Shown piece after piece: positions 7,557 to 16,832 of a DNA stretch of 64,000 nt. This stretch comes from Pseudomonadota bacterium (lineage in GTDB: Bacteria > Myxococcota_A > UBA796 > GCA-2862545). The position numbers and the translations under genes are program-made. Location of the stretch: positions 1 to 64,000 of the forward strand of contig JAGSGY010000020.1 of the NCBI GenBank assembly GCA_023954855.1. The letters are read 5' to 3'. Each line of letters opens with the position of its first letter. Within the stretch, counting starts at the first letter, position 1. The notes under the pieces were generated by a model. That model worked only from the letters and a program-made list of their open reading frames with translations. It was not told where the DNA came from and made no database searches.

Positions 7557-9461
7557 ATGAACGCCCTGTTCACGATGCTGCTCGCCGCCCACGCTTCGGG
7601 CGTCAACGCAGACACACAACTCATGCGCGAAGACCCCGCCGCCGGGGCCCTGCCGGGGATGGCCGCACCCGCCGATGTCCGAGGCGCTTGGTCGTTCAAG
7701 CTGTCGGCCCAGTACGAGAGCGCGCCGCTCGTGATGCGCGTGCCCGAGGGCGAGTTCGGGTCGATCGTCGGCCAGCGCCTGACGGGAGCGCTTGGCGGCA
7801 GCTGGCAACCCCACGACCGAGTGCGCTTGGGCGTGAGCCTTCCGCTCGTCGGGCAGTGGCAAGGCGAAGTGGCTCCCTATGCCCAGAACGGCTTCGGTCC
7901 CGGCGACCTCGCGGTCCACGTGATGTGGAGCGCCGTGCGCGCCGACGCCCACCAGCTAGGCTTCAGCGCCACCGTCTTCGGCCCGACGGGTCGAAAGAAC
8001 GCCTGGGTCAGCGAGCGCCTGCCCCACGCCGACATCGGGGCCAACTACGCGCTCACGAAGGGACCCCTCGAGCTGCACGCGATGCTCGGCGCCGACCTGC
8101 GGGCTCTCGCTGCCGCGGATGTCGATCCCGACCTCTTCACCCGCGGGACCGCGGGCCTCGGAAAGCTCGGTGCACGCTGGCAGCTGCCCGCAGACCTCGC
8201 GCTGCTGGGCCTCGGGCATACGCGCTTCTCGTCCGAGTCGCTGATCCGCCCGGGCGAGCGGGTCCTCGGCGTGATGGCCGGTCTCGAGCACCGCTCGGAG
8301 CGCAACACCGTGCGCATGATGGCCGGACGAGGCTTGATGGGCGGCGTCGGCTCCCCGGACCTGCGGGTGATGGTCAGCCTCGCCTGGAAGGGTGGCGAGC
8401 CGGTGCTCGAGCAGGCCGTTCTCGACCAGGACCTCGGCGAGGAGTTCGTCGACGAGCCCGACGAGGACCCGGTTGAAGCCCCCGCTGAGGAGGTTGTGTC
8501 GGGAACGCGCATGGAGGGCAAGCGCATCATCGTCACCGAGCCGATCTTGTTCTTTGTGAACACGGCAAGGCTCAAGCCCGAGTCCGAGCCCGCGATGCGC
8601 GCCATCGCCTCGGTCCTTGCCGACACGCCGGCGATTGGCCACCTCGTCATCGAGGGCCACGCAAGCGCAGAAGGCAGCTTCGCCTACAACTACGATCTGT
8701 CCGCCCGGCGGGCGCGCTCTGTGTGGGAGGCCCTGCTCGAGAAGGGCGTTCACCCGGACCGCATCTCGTACCGGGGGCTCGGCGAGGTTTCGCCGGCCGG
8801 ATCACGCGGCGAAGAGGTCATCGTCGAAGAAGACCGCCGGGTCGAGTTCCGCATCCTCTACTTGACCGGTCCCCTCGACGGCGGACCCGAGCATCCCCAG
8901 TCGGCGCCGATTCCGTGGTCGGGCAGCCGTGTGGCGACGCCCCGGGCCGAGTGGTCCCCCGAGGACATCGCCGCCGCTGAGCAAGCGGTGAAAGACGAAG
9001 AGGCCCGCATCCGGGGAGAAGAAGCCTTCGTCTTCACGCCGCCTCCCGCAGCACCCGACGACGTGCAGACGAACGAGGTCTCGGCAACCGCCGACGATGC
9101 CCACGAAGAGCCGGTGGGCCCCCTCACCCCTGAGCTCGAGAACCTCGATCTGACCCCCGCCGCCCGCGACGCACAGTTCGAGAAGAGCCTCCACGACGCA
9201 CTCTTGGCTCGGGTTCAGCCGCAGTTCCAGGCGCTGTCCGGCGAGCTGGAACCGCACCCCTACGCAGTGCGTCTGCGCCTGGTCTTCGAGCCAGACGGAA
9301 GCCTGCGACGAGCCAGCCTCGTGCAGACGTCGGGATCCGCGAAGGTCGACGGCCTGGCGCTCGAAGCGGTGAAGCAAGGCCTGCCTCGGGCCGAAGCCCG
9401 CGAGCAGTCCCACGCAGTCAACCTGCGCCTCTGGCTCACCCCCGAAGAGGTGCGCCCATGA
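7557..9461 (+). CDS. OmpA-family outer membrane protein with a TonB-like C-terminal domain
   Basis: 634 residues with three parts. After a short signal region, residues about 40-290 look like a porin-type beta-barrel (repeated amphipathic strands such as HQLGFSATVFGPTGR). Residues about 318-435 are an OmpA-type peptidoglycan-binding domain (ILFFVNTARLKPES, VIEGHASAEGS, YNYDLSARRARSV). The last 100 residues (FEPDGSLRRASLVQTSG) resemble the TonB/AgmX-type C-terminal fold. It probably anchors the outer membrane to peptidoglycan and presents a second periplasmic domain. Its TGA overlaps the ATG of the TSP3-repeat gene by four bases, so the two are translated together and may form one envelope assembly. 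Confidence 0.8.
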   Translation: MNALFTMLLAAHASGVNADTQLMREDPAAGALPGMAAPADVRGAWSFKLSAQYESAPLVMRVPEGEFGSIVGQRLTGALGGSWQPHDRVRLGVSLPLVGQWQGEVAPYAQNGFGPGDLAVHVMWSAVRADAHQLGFSATVFGPTGRKNAWVSERLPHADIGANYALTKGPLELHAMLGADLRALAAADVDPDLFTRGTAGLGKLGARWQLPADLALLGLGHTRFSSESLIRPGERVLGVMAGLEHRSERNTVRMMAGRGLMGGVGSPDLRVMVSLAWKGGEPVLEQAVLDQDLGEEFVDEPDEDPVEAPAEEVVSGTRMEGKRIIVTEPILFFVNTARLKPESEPAMRAIASVLADTPAIGHLVIEGHASAEGSFAYNYDLSARRARSVWEALLEKGVHPDRISYRGLGEVSPAGSRGEEVIVEEDRRVEFRILYLTGPLDGGPEHPQSAPIPWSGSRVATPRAEWSPEDIAAAEQAVKDEEARIRGEEAFVFTPPPAAPDDVQTNEVSATADDAHEEPVGPLTPELENLDLTPAARDAQFEKSLHDALLARVQPQFQALSGELEPHPYAVRLRLVFEPDGSLRRASLVQTSGSAKVDGLALEAVKQGLPRAEAREQSHAVNLRLWLTPEEVRP

Positions 9462-10624
9462 TCGCGCTGCTGCTGAGCCTCGCCTGGTCGCAAGAGTGCC
9501 CCGAGCTGCTCACCCAGGACCTGAACTGCAACCAGATCGACGTCGCCGCCGAAGGTCTGACCGACATCCTCGACCCCGAGTGCCTCGAGAGCGACCTCGA
9601 CGCCTACTACGACAGCACCAGCTTCGGCTGCAGCTACCCCATCGTGGCTCTGGGCCTCGACACCGACGGCGACGGCTTCGGCTCGGGGCAGATCACGCTG
9701 TACGACGAGAGCGGCTTCTCGACCGGCAGCTTCATGCTGTCCTGCGACAACTGCCCGGACCTGGCCAACGCCGACCAGGCCGACGACGACTGCGACGATG
9801 TCGGACAGCTCTGCGACAACTGCCCGGCCACCCCGAACACCGACCAGGCCGACCCCGACGGCGACGACCTCGGCAGCGCGTGCGACAACTGCCCCGACCG
9901 CTGGAACCCGACCCAGCTCGACGGCGACGACGACGGGCATGGCAACCCCTGCGACAACTGCCCGGACGTGCCGAATCCCTTCCAAGAAGACGCGGATGGC
10001 GACGGGCAGGGCGATGCCTGTGACAGCTGCCCACTGGTGCCCGACATCGGTGCCGACACCGATGGCGACGGTGTGGTCGACTCGTGCGACAACTGCCCGT
10101 CCACGCCGAACCCCGACCAGGCCGACCAAGACGCCGACGAGCTCGGCGACGCGTGCGACAACTGCCCAACTCGCTTCAACCCCGGCCAGGCCAACAGCGA
10201 CGGCGACCGCATCGGCGATGTCTGCGATGTCTGTCCGCACCGCACCGACCAGCCGCAGAACGACAGCGATGGCGACGGTGTCGGCGATGACTGCGACAGC
10301 TGCCCCGACCACGCCGATCCGTTGCAGATCGACAGCGACGGGGATGAGGTCAACGACGTGTGCGACGTGTGCCCCGATGTGGTCGAGACCACCCAGGACA
10401 GCGACCTAGACGGCGTTCCCGACGACTGCGACAACTGCCCCTTCATGGAGAATCCGGACCGAGCTGACCGCGATGGCGACGGCATCGGCGACGTCTGCGA
10501 CCTCGAGTTCTCGGTCGAAGGCGGTGCGCGGACCCTGTGTCAGACGAGTGCAGGCGGGGGGGCGTGGATGTGGCTCGGTCTCGTCGCCTTCAGCATGCGC
10601 CGACGGGCAAGTACTCGACGCTGA
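9458..10624 (+). CDS. thrombospondin type 3 repeat protein with MYXO-CTERM-like tail
   Basis: 388 residues. A short signal peptide is followed by a Cys-containing N-terminal domain. From about residue 96 to 353 there are eleven repeats of roughly 23 residues starting CDNCP, CDSCP or CDVCP and carrying DxDxDG calcium loops. This is the thrombospondin type 3 pattern. The last 30 residues (CQTSAGGGAW, hydrophobic MWLGLVAFSM, then RRRASTRR) fit the MYXO-CTERM sorting pattern of Cys, hydrophobic helix and Arg-rich end. It is probably a calcium-stiffened surface protein. It is coupled to the OmpA-like gene by an ATGA overlap. Its 3' end overlaps the convergent VWA lipoprotein gene by 35 bases. Confidence 0.85.
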   Translation: MIALLLSLAWSQECPELLTQDLNCNQIDVAAEGLTDILDPECLESDLDAYYDSTSFGCSYPIVALGLDTDGDGFGSGQITLYDESGFSTGSFMLSCDNCPDLANADQADDDCDDVGQLCDNCPATPNTDQADPDGDDLGSACDNCPDRWNPTQLDGDDDGHGNPCDNCPDVPNPFQEDADGDGQGDACDSCPLVPDIGADTDGDGVVDSCDNCPSTPNPDQADQDADELGDACDNCPTRFNPGQANSDGDRIGDVCDVCPHRTDQPQNDSDGDGVGDDCDSCPDHADPLQIDSDGDEVNDVCDVCPDVVETTQDSDLDGVPDDCDNCPFMENPDRADRDGDGIGDVCDLEFSVEGGARTLCQTSAGGGAWMWLGLVAFSMRRRASTRR

Positions 10625-12098
10625 TCTCGGACCCGGCCGGGGGCGGCTCCTCGAAGACCAAGTACGAGCCGACGACCTCCCAGCCCTCGGTCACCACTTC
10701 ACGGTTCACCATGACCGTCACGGTTCCGGGTGTGGGTTGGTTCGCGAGCGCCCACGACGACTGCAGTCCGCCCGAAGAGGCCACGATGGCGGGGCCAATC
10801 TCATCGAAGATGTTGTCCCAGTTGAAGCCGAGCCGAACGCTGATGCCGCCGGTGGCTTCCGCCGCCGAGCGGTAGTCCGCACCGTCCCAGCCAGGATCGC
10901 TCGAGACGCCGACAACCGCGTGTCCCACAAACTCAGGCGACATCGCCAGGATGTTGTTCACGTGGGTGCGCCACGGCAGCGGCGACTGCTCGGCCTCGTC
11001 GCTTACCCAGATCGCCTGCACCCCCGACCCCGCTCGAATCATGCCCTCGTTGCAGGAGCCGACCTGCGACAGCGCCGCTTCGGTCATCGCGAGGCCGCGC
11101 TCGGTCCGCGGGTCGTTCGAGGAATAGATGGCCGCCCGCAAGCTGTCGGTGGTGAGCGTGTCTGCGGTCAGCAGGCTGCCGCTGTAGCAGCCGTGGGCCG
11201 AGGCAATCACCGCCACCTGAAAGTCGAGCTGCGACTCGAGCAGCATCGCGGTGAGCGTGTCGATGGCATTCGTCAACGCGACGGCGTCGTTGATCATCGA
11301 GCCCGAGCGGTCCACGACGAGCAGCAAGTCGATGCTCGGGTCATCCTCGAGGGTGTTCTGGTCGAAGATCTCGACCACCGACTCGATATTGCCGACCACC
11401 TCGCCGGTCACCGGTGCAGCCGACGGTGAGCCCACCGCATCCGAGACCACCTGAATCGAGCCGTGCAGGTCTACGATCTGGTCGCTGGGCAAGACAAAGG
11501 TCACCCGCTCGCGCTGGCCGGGCATGAGCCGCATGGGCAGCGCCAGCTCATCGACCATCGCCACCGGTCCGGCCGAGGTCAGCACCACCTGCTCGATCGT
11601 GGCCGGTGCGTCGCCTGACGACTCGATGTCGACCGTTGCCGTCTGTTCGGGGCAGTCGCGGAGGTTGGTCGGAAAGTGCAGGTTCGACACCGTGAGCCGC
11701 GCGAACTGCGCCTCACCGACGAGGTCGACGACCTCGGCCGCACCCTCTTGCTGGTTCGCCGTGATGGCGAGCTGCCCGCTGTCTTCCACGTCAATCGCGG
11801 TGTAGTCGACCGTCACGGTCTCGGACGCACCGGGAACCAGCGAGAACGCGGTCGGCGCCTCCGCGAATGCAAAGGCGAGCGAGCCCGAGACCTGCAGAGA
11901 GGTGATCTCGAGCCGGGCATCCCCGTCGTTGAAGAGCGTGACCTCCTTGCTCTCGGTCGTGCCGACCGGAACCCCACCAAAGTCGAGCAGCAGTGGCTCG
12001 ACGCGAAGCAAAGCCAGCGCCTGATTGGGGTCGACGGTGCTGACCACACGGGTGTCCGAGCAGGCGCAGAGCAGCAGGAACAGTGGAATCGCGCGCAG
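10590..12098 (-). CDS. lipoprotein with Hydin-like and von Willebrand A domains
   Basis: About 502 residues if translation begins at the CTG at 12098. The first part is a lipoprotein signal (LLLCACS) and a Hydin/choice-of-anchor domain (LLLDFGGVPVGTTESKEV). The middle holds further Ig-like folds. A VWA domain follows, with the MIDAS motif DRSGS in LLLVVDRSGSM. No ATG or GTG lies near the signal peptide. The nearest in-frame ATGs (12212, 12197) would put about 40 unrelated residues before it. GGAGG lies five bases upstream of the CTG, and the resulting N-terminus closely matches that of the lectin-like lipoprotein, so I place the start there. It is probably a surface metal-dependent adhesion protein. 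Confidence 0.75.
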   Translation of the reverse strand: MRAIPLFLLLCACSDTRVVSTVDPNQALALLRVEPLLLDFGGVPVGTTESKEVTLFNDGDARLEITSLQVSGSLAFAFAEAPTAFSLVPGASETVTVDYTAIDVEDSGQLAITANQQEGAAEVVDLVGEAQFARLTVSNLHFPTNLRDCPEQTATVDIESSGDAPATIEQVVLTSAGPVAMVDELALPMRLMPGQRERVTFVLPSDQIVDLHGSIQVVSDAVGSPSAAPVTGEVVGNIESVVEIFDQNTLEDDPSIDLLLVVDRSGSMINDAVALTNAIDTLTAMLLESQLDFQVAVIASAHGCYSGSLLTADTLTTDSLRAAIYSSNDPRTERGLAMTEAALSQVGSCNEGMIRAGSGVQAIWVSDEAEQSPLPWRTHVNNILAMSPEFVGHAVVGVSSDPGWDGADYRSAAEATGGISVRLGFNWDNIFDEIGPAIVASSGGLQSSWALANQPTPGTVTVMVNREVVTEGWEVVGSYLVFEEPPPAGSEISVEYLPVGAC

Positions 12099-12238
12099 AG
12101 GCCCTCCACTCCGCAGACTACCGGTTTTGGTGACGCGTGTCAGCGAGGTCGACGACAGAACGGGACACAGCGCGGATCGAACGCGTGCTACCCCCATGGG
12201 GCGCGTCGGCAATGGCCCTCAGACGTGCGGGAGGAAAC

Positions 12239-13066
12239 ATGCGGACAGGTGCGGTACTCAGTTTGGCTCTCGCCTTTGGCTGCGTAAGCGAAGAGGCCGT
12301 CCAGGCGCCTGGGCAACTGCCCCCGGCCGACGTGCTGCTGACCACCGACGGGCTCGATGTGGACGCGCTGAGCCGCGTCGATGTCCGGGGCACCGCAACA
12401 TCCATGGCCATCCTCGCCGAGAAGGTCGAGGCACTCAGCCCCGAAGCGCGCGCCGACGCCGCCGAGTCCCTTCAGCTCCTCTCTGTCAGCTGCCCCTACA
12501 CCCGCGCCGCGCTGACCCTCCCCTACGCCCTGCACGCGAGTGTGATGCGCATCGACGCAGTTCATCTGAACAGCTTCGTGCAGTCCGACTGGATCTACCT
12601 GCAGCAGGGTCTGAGCACCCACGTCGCCGTACTCGATGCGCTCAGTGTCGACCTGGTCCTACCCTCCACCGACGACCCGCTCCACACCGACGTCGCGGGG
12701 CTGATGGTCGACCGCCAGACACTCCAGACCTCGGCCAACCCGGTCGAAGCCGCATCACCCCTGGTGCACGAGCTGGTCACGCTCGCCGAGGCCGTCGACG
12801 CCTCGACGATGGAGCGTATCGACCTGCACAGCGACCGAGTCGAAGAGGCCACGGGCATCGGCCGGCCCTGCCCGAGAAGCCCATTCTCCGTCCTTCCGGG
12901 ACAGCCGTGGAACCTCGGCATGCAGATCGGCGGCTGGCATGACGCCCTCAAGCGCATCGAGCCCTTCGTGGAGGATGCGGAGACCCAGGCGCAAGTCGGC
13001 GCGATGATCGCCCTCGTCGACGCCTACACCGCGGCTAACGAGACCTACCGCTACGACGTGGACTAA
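12239..13066 (+). CDS. lipoprotein of unknown function
   Basis: 275 residues from the ATG at 12239, chosen for the strong GGGAGG six bases upstream and the lipoprotein signal that follows (LALAFGC, Cys15). Upstream ATGs in the frame have neither. The mature part is mostly helical, with regular Leu/Val/Ala spacing and long segments such as ALSPEARADAAESLQLL. It has three further cysteines. No family recognised. It lies between the divergent VWA lipoprotein gene and the convergent collar-like gene, and is probably a single-gene unit. Confidence 0.75.
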   Translation: MRTGAVLSLALAFGCVSEEAVQAPGQLPPADVLLTTDGLDVDALSRVDVRGTATSMAILAEKVEALSPEARADAAESLQLLSVSCPYTRAALTLPYALHASVMRIDAVHLNSFVQSDWIYLQQGLSTHVAVLDALSVDLVLPSTDDPLHTDVAGLMVDRQTLQTSANPVEAASPLVHELVTLAEAVDASTMERIDLHSDRVEEATGIGRPCPRSPFSVLPGQPWNLGMQIGGWHDALKRIEPFVEDAETQAQVGAMIALVDAYTAANETYRYDVD

Positions 13067-13085
13067 GTCAGAAACGGCTCCGTCC

Positions 13086-14453
13086 CTACGGCTGCGCGAA
13101 CCGGCAGCAGTACAGACGCATCTCGTCCTCGTGGTTGATCGAAGTGCATGCTGAGGGCAACTGGGAATCCTGCACGGCGACGTCCACTCCCCCGAGAATG
13201 GGGTAGCCGGGCATCTGGACCCCACACACCGCGCCACCGGGCACCGGGGTGTCCATGCACGCAGTCCAGGCGCACTCGAGCTCTGTCGAGCCCATATTCA
13301 CGGCACCCGTCACGTTGAGGTCGCCGCCCACCGCCGTGTTTCCACCGTTGAGCTGCAAGTTGAGGGTCGAGGGTCCATTGGTGGTCGACCGCGCCATGAT
13401 CTCATTGCCATCGATACCGAGATTCACCGCTCCAGAGGTGCCGACAACCAAGGCGCCAGTGAAGCTGTCATCGACCACATCGCTGTTGCTCTCGAGACGG
13501 ACCAAGCCGGTGCTCAGGGTTCCGGTCGTGCGAAGTCCAGCGGCAGTGCCGTTGCTCGAGGCCACGTAGTTGTCGTCGAGCAGATCGGTCAGCTCGCCCT
13601 CGGTCGTGAAGCCGTCGTCGGTTCCGTCCAGAAGGCCGGCGGGGACATTGTCGATGTCGCTCCAGTCGGGCGTATACGACGCCGCGAGGTAGTCGCCGTC
13701 GAGCAGAGCTGTGAGCTCGCCCTTGGTCGTGAACCCGTCGTCCGTCCCGTCGGCAAAGCCGGCTGGAATGTTCGTGATCGCGGACCAAGCCGGCGTGTAG
13801 GTCGCAGCGAGGTAGTTGTCGTCCAGCAGATCGGTCAGCTCGGTCTCTGAGTCGTAGCAAACGGCGGCGGCCCAGGTCTCGATCTGCGTCTGGTCCACGG
13901 AGACGACGTTTGAGGCGATGTCGATTCCCGTGCCCGGCGTGTAGGTGTAGTTGTCGTCGAGGACGGTCGTGAGCTCGAGTTCGGTGTCGTAGGCGACGTC
14001 GCGGGCGGCCTGGTTCAGGTCGGTTCCAGCGGGAATCTCCGCGCGAATGTCGGCAAGTGTCCCGCCATTCAGCGTGGCCGCGTCGCCAGCGTTATCGGCC
14101 CAGGCAGCGTAGGGCACGTGATCGAGCGGCACGAGCGGCATGGCGCTGTCACCGGCCACTTGAATCTCGAGATGAGCTCCGGTGTGTACCGCGAAGGTGT
14201 TGAGCTCCAGCGAGAGGTTTCCCCCTCCGAGTTCGGTTGCGAAGCGTCCATCCACCACGTCCACCGTGATCGTGTCTCGCCAGAGAGACGTGGACGCATT
14301 GGCGTCATCGTACAGCGTAAACGTCACGTCGACGGCGCCGTCAATGGCCACACCCGCACTGTCCGTCAGCACACCCTGAATGGGTATGAAGCCCGGCCCG
14401 GCAAGTGCCGCTGAACTGAAGAGAAGAGCCAAGAGAGACGAGAACAGACGCAT
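13086..14453 (-). CDS. secreted repeat protein, tail-fibre/collar-like
   Basis: 455 residues with a clear signal peptide (LLALLFSSAALAG, cleavage about residue 19). The N-terminal 120 residues are beta-rich, with the pattern seen in phage tail-collar-like secreted proteins (GVLTDSAGVAIDG, VPYAAWADNA). The middle holds a tandem repeat of about 41 residues, two full copies and flanking partial ones, each built on LTDLLDDNY, AATYTPAWS and GTDDGFTT. The C-terminal 100 residues contain about six cysteines (CAWTAC, VCG, CTS, YCC). It is exported and probably oligomeric, with unknown function. The stop lies about 20 bases beyond the convergent lipoprotein gene. Confidence 0.75.
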   Translation of the reverse strand: MRLFSSLLALLFSSAALAGPGFIPIQGVLTDSAGVAIDGAVDVTFTLYDDANASTSLWRDTITVDVVDGRFATELGGGNLSLELNTFAVHTGAHLEIQVAGDSAMPLVPLDHVPYAAWADNAGDAATLNGGTLADIRAEIPAGTDLNQAARDVAYDTELELTTVLDDNYTYTPGTGIDIASNVVSVDQTQIETWAAAVCYDSETELTDLLDDNYLAATYTPAWSAITNIPAGFADGTDDGFTTKGELTALLDGDYLAASYTPDWSDIDNVPAGLLDGTDDGFTTEGELTDLLDDNYVASSNGTAAGLRTTGTLSTGLVRLESNSDVVDDSFTGALVVGTSGAVNLGIDGNEIMARSTTNGPSTLNLQLNGGNTAVGGDLNVTGAVNMGSTELECAWTACMDTPVPGGAVCGVQMPGYPILGGVDVAVQDSQLPSACTSINHEDEMRLYCCRFAQP

Positions 14454-14642
14454 GAATCACCCCGGGGCTAGGACCCTAGCGCACTCCCTACAATCACACG
14501 CCCGCCCCGCTGATCCTGGCGGGTGCAACGAGCCTCGGACCGGTCCGAAAGCCCCTACCCGACCCGACCCTCGGCAGGCGCTACGTACGACCGATACAGC
14601 GTCGGCGAGGCGATGCCCCCGGAGTCGATCGGAGCGATCGGC

Positions 14643-14876
14643 CTACCAGCCCTGCGACGCATCCAGGGTGATCTCATCGTCCAGGCCGACCTGCTCCACA
14701 TAAGCCGCTAGCCGATACGCCACGATTCCAGCGGCGTCATTCGAGTTCGCCGCTGCGCGCAGATCGATGCCCGACCGCCGCACGCAGCCCCCATCGGGCG
14801 AGAAACGCACGGACTGTTGCCCACTGCCCTTGAAGGTCATGTCGTTGTAGCCGTAGCCGCCCTTGAACGCCGTCAC
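14643..14876 (-). CDS. small protein, second member of an overlapping pair
   Basis: 77 residues from a GTG at 14876 whose first bases overlap the stop of the preceding small gene by four. Codon third positions are strongly G/C, which supports real coding. The sequence (GGYGYNDMTFKGSGQQSVRF) suggests beta structure and has no transmembrane helix or motif I recognise. It could be a separate coupled protein, or the C-terminal part of one protein interrupted by a frameshift at the overlap. The 190 bases beyond its stop, up to the collar-like gene, show no gene. Confidence 0.45.
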   Translation of the reverse strand: MTAFKGGYGYNDMTFKGSGQQSVRFSPDGGCVRRSGIDLRAAANSNDAAGIVAYRLAAYVEQVGLDDEITLDASQGW

Positions 14877-15184
14877 AGGATGTGGTCCTCACCGTCGACG
14901 CCGCCGTAGGTGACCCTTCCTCTGAACTGGCTCAACACCCCGTCGAGCGGGAACGCGGTTGCCGCCGACTGGCGAAGCGCCCAGTTGCCCTCTTCGGTGT
15001 CGTCGAGCTGCACATCGAGCGAAGAGACGGCTCGCGACACCAGCCGCTCCACCATCTTGAGAATGAAGCGCGACCGCGGCGTGTCGCCCTCGACGCCCTT
15101 CACGCGAGGCTGCGTGACCCGACCGTCGGGGGTGAGCTTGAAGGCGACGGTGGACTTCTCCATCCACGCCTCGTACTCGAACAC
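14873..15184 (-). CDS. small protein, possibly part of a split TonB/AgmX-like gene
   Basis: 103 residues from the GTG at 15184. An in-frame TGA lies seven codons upstream, so this GTG is the only start in that frame, and its ribosome binding site is weak. G/C at third positions is high throughout. The segment VAFKLTPDGRVTQPRVKG resembles the strand-turn-strand of TonB/AgmX C-terminal domains, and a basic amphipathic helix follows. Another frame just upstream reads GIEAALS before running into this one. A single-base deletion near 15186-15196 could therefore have removed a longer N-terminus. Function unknown. Confidence 0.45.
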   Translation of the reverse strand: MFEYEAWMEKSTVAFKLTPDGRVTQPRVKGVEGDTPRSRFILKMVERLVSRAVSSLDVQLDDTEEGNWALRQSAATAFPLDGVLSQFRGRVTYGGVDGEDHIL

Positions 15185-15284
15185 CGCCTGCTGAGCGCCG
15201 CCTCAATGCCCGTGCTCGAAGCCCGCGGTTTGAAGTAGTCTGTCGTTTCAACAGGACAAGTTCGACCTCGACGGAGCGACAGCA

Positions 15285-16793
<1,509 letters not shown>

Positions 16794-16832
16794 GCGAGCG
16801 AAGCACACCGCTCAGCCTTCTGTGAAGGTTTC

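Noticed and set aside
9740-10510. Regular DNA repeats that might be a non-coding array
   Set aside because: The spacing of about 70 bases follows the thrombospondin type 3 protein repeat, and the reading frame is uninterrupted.
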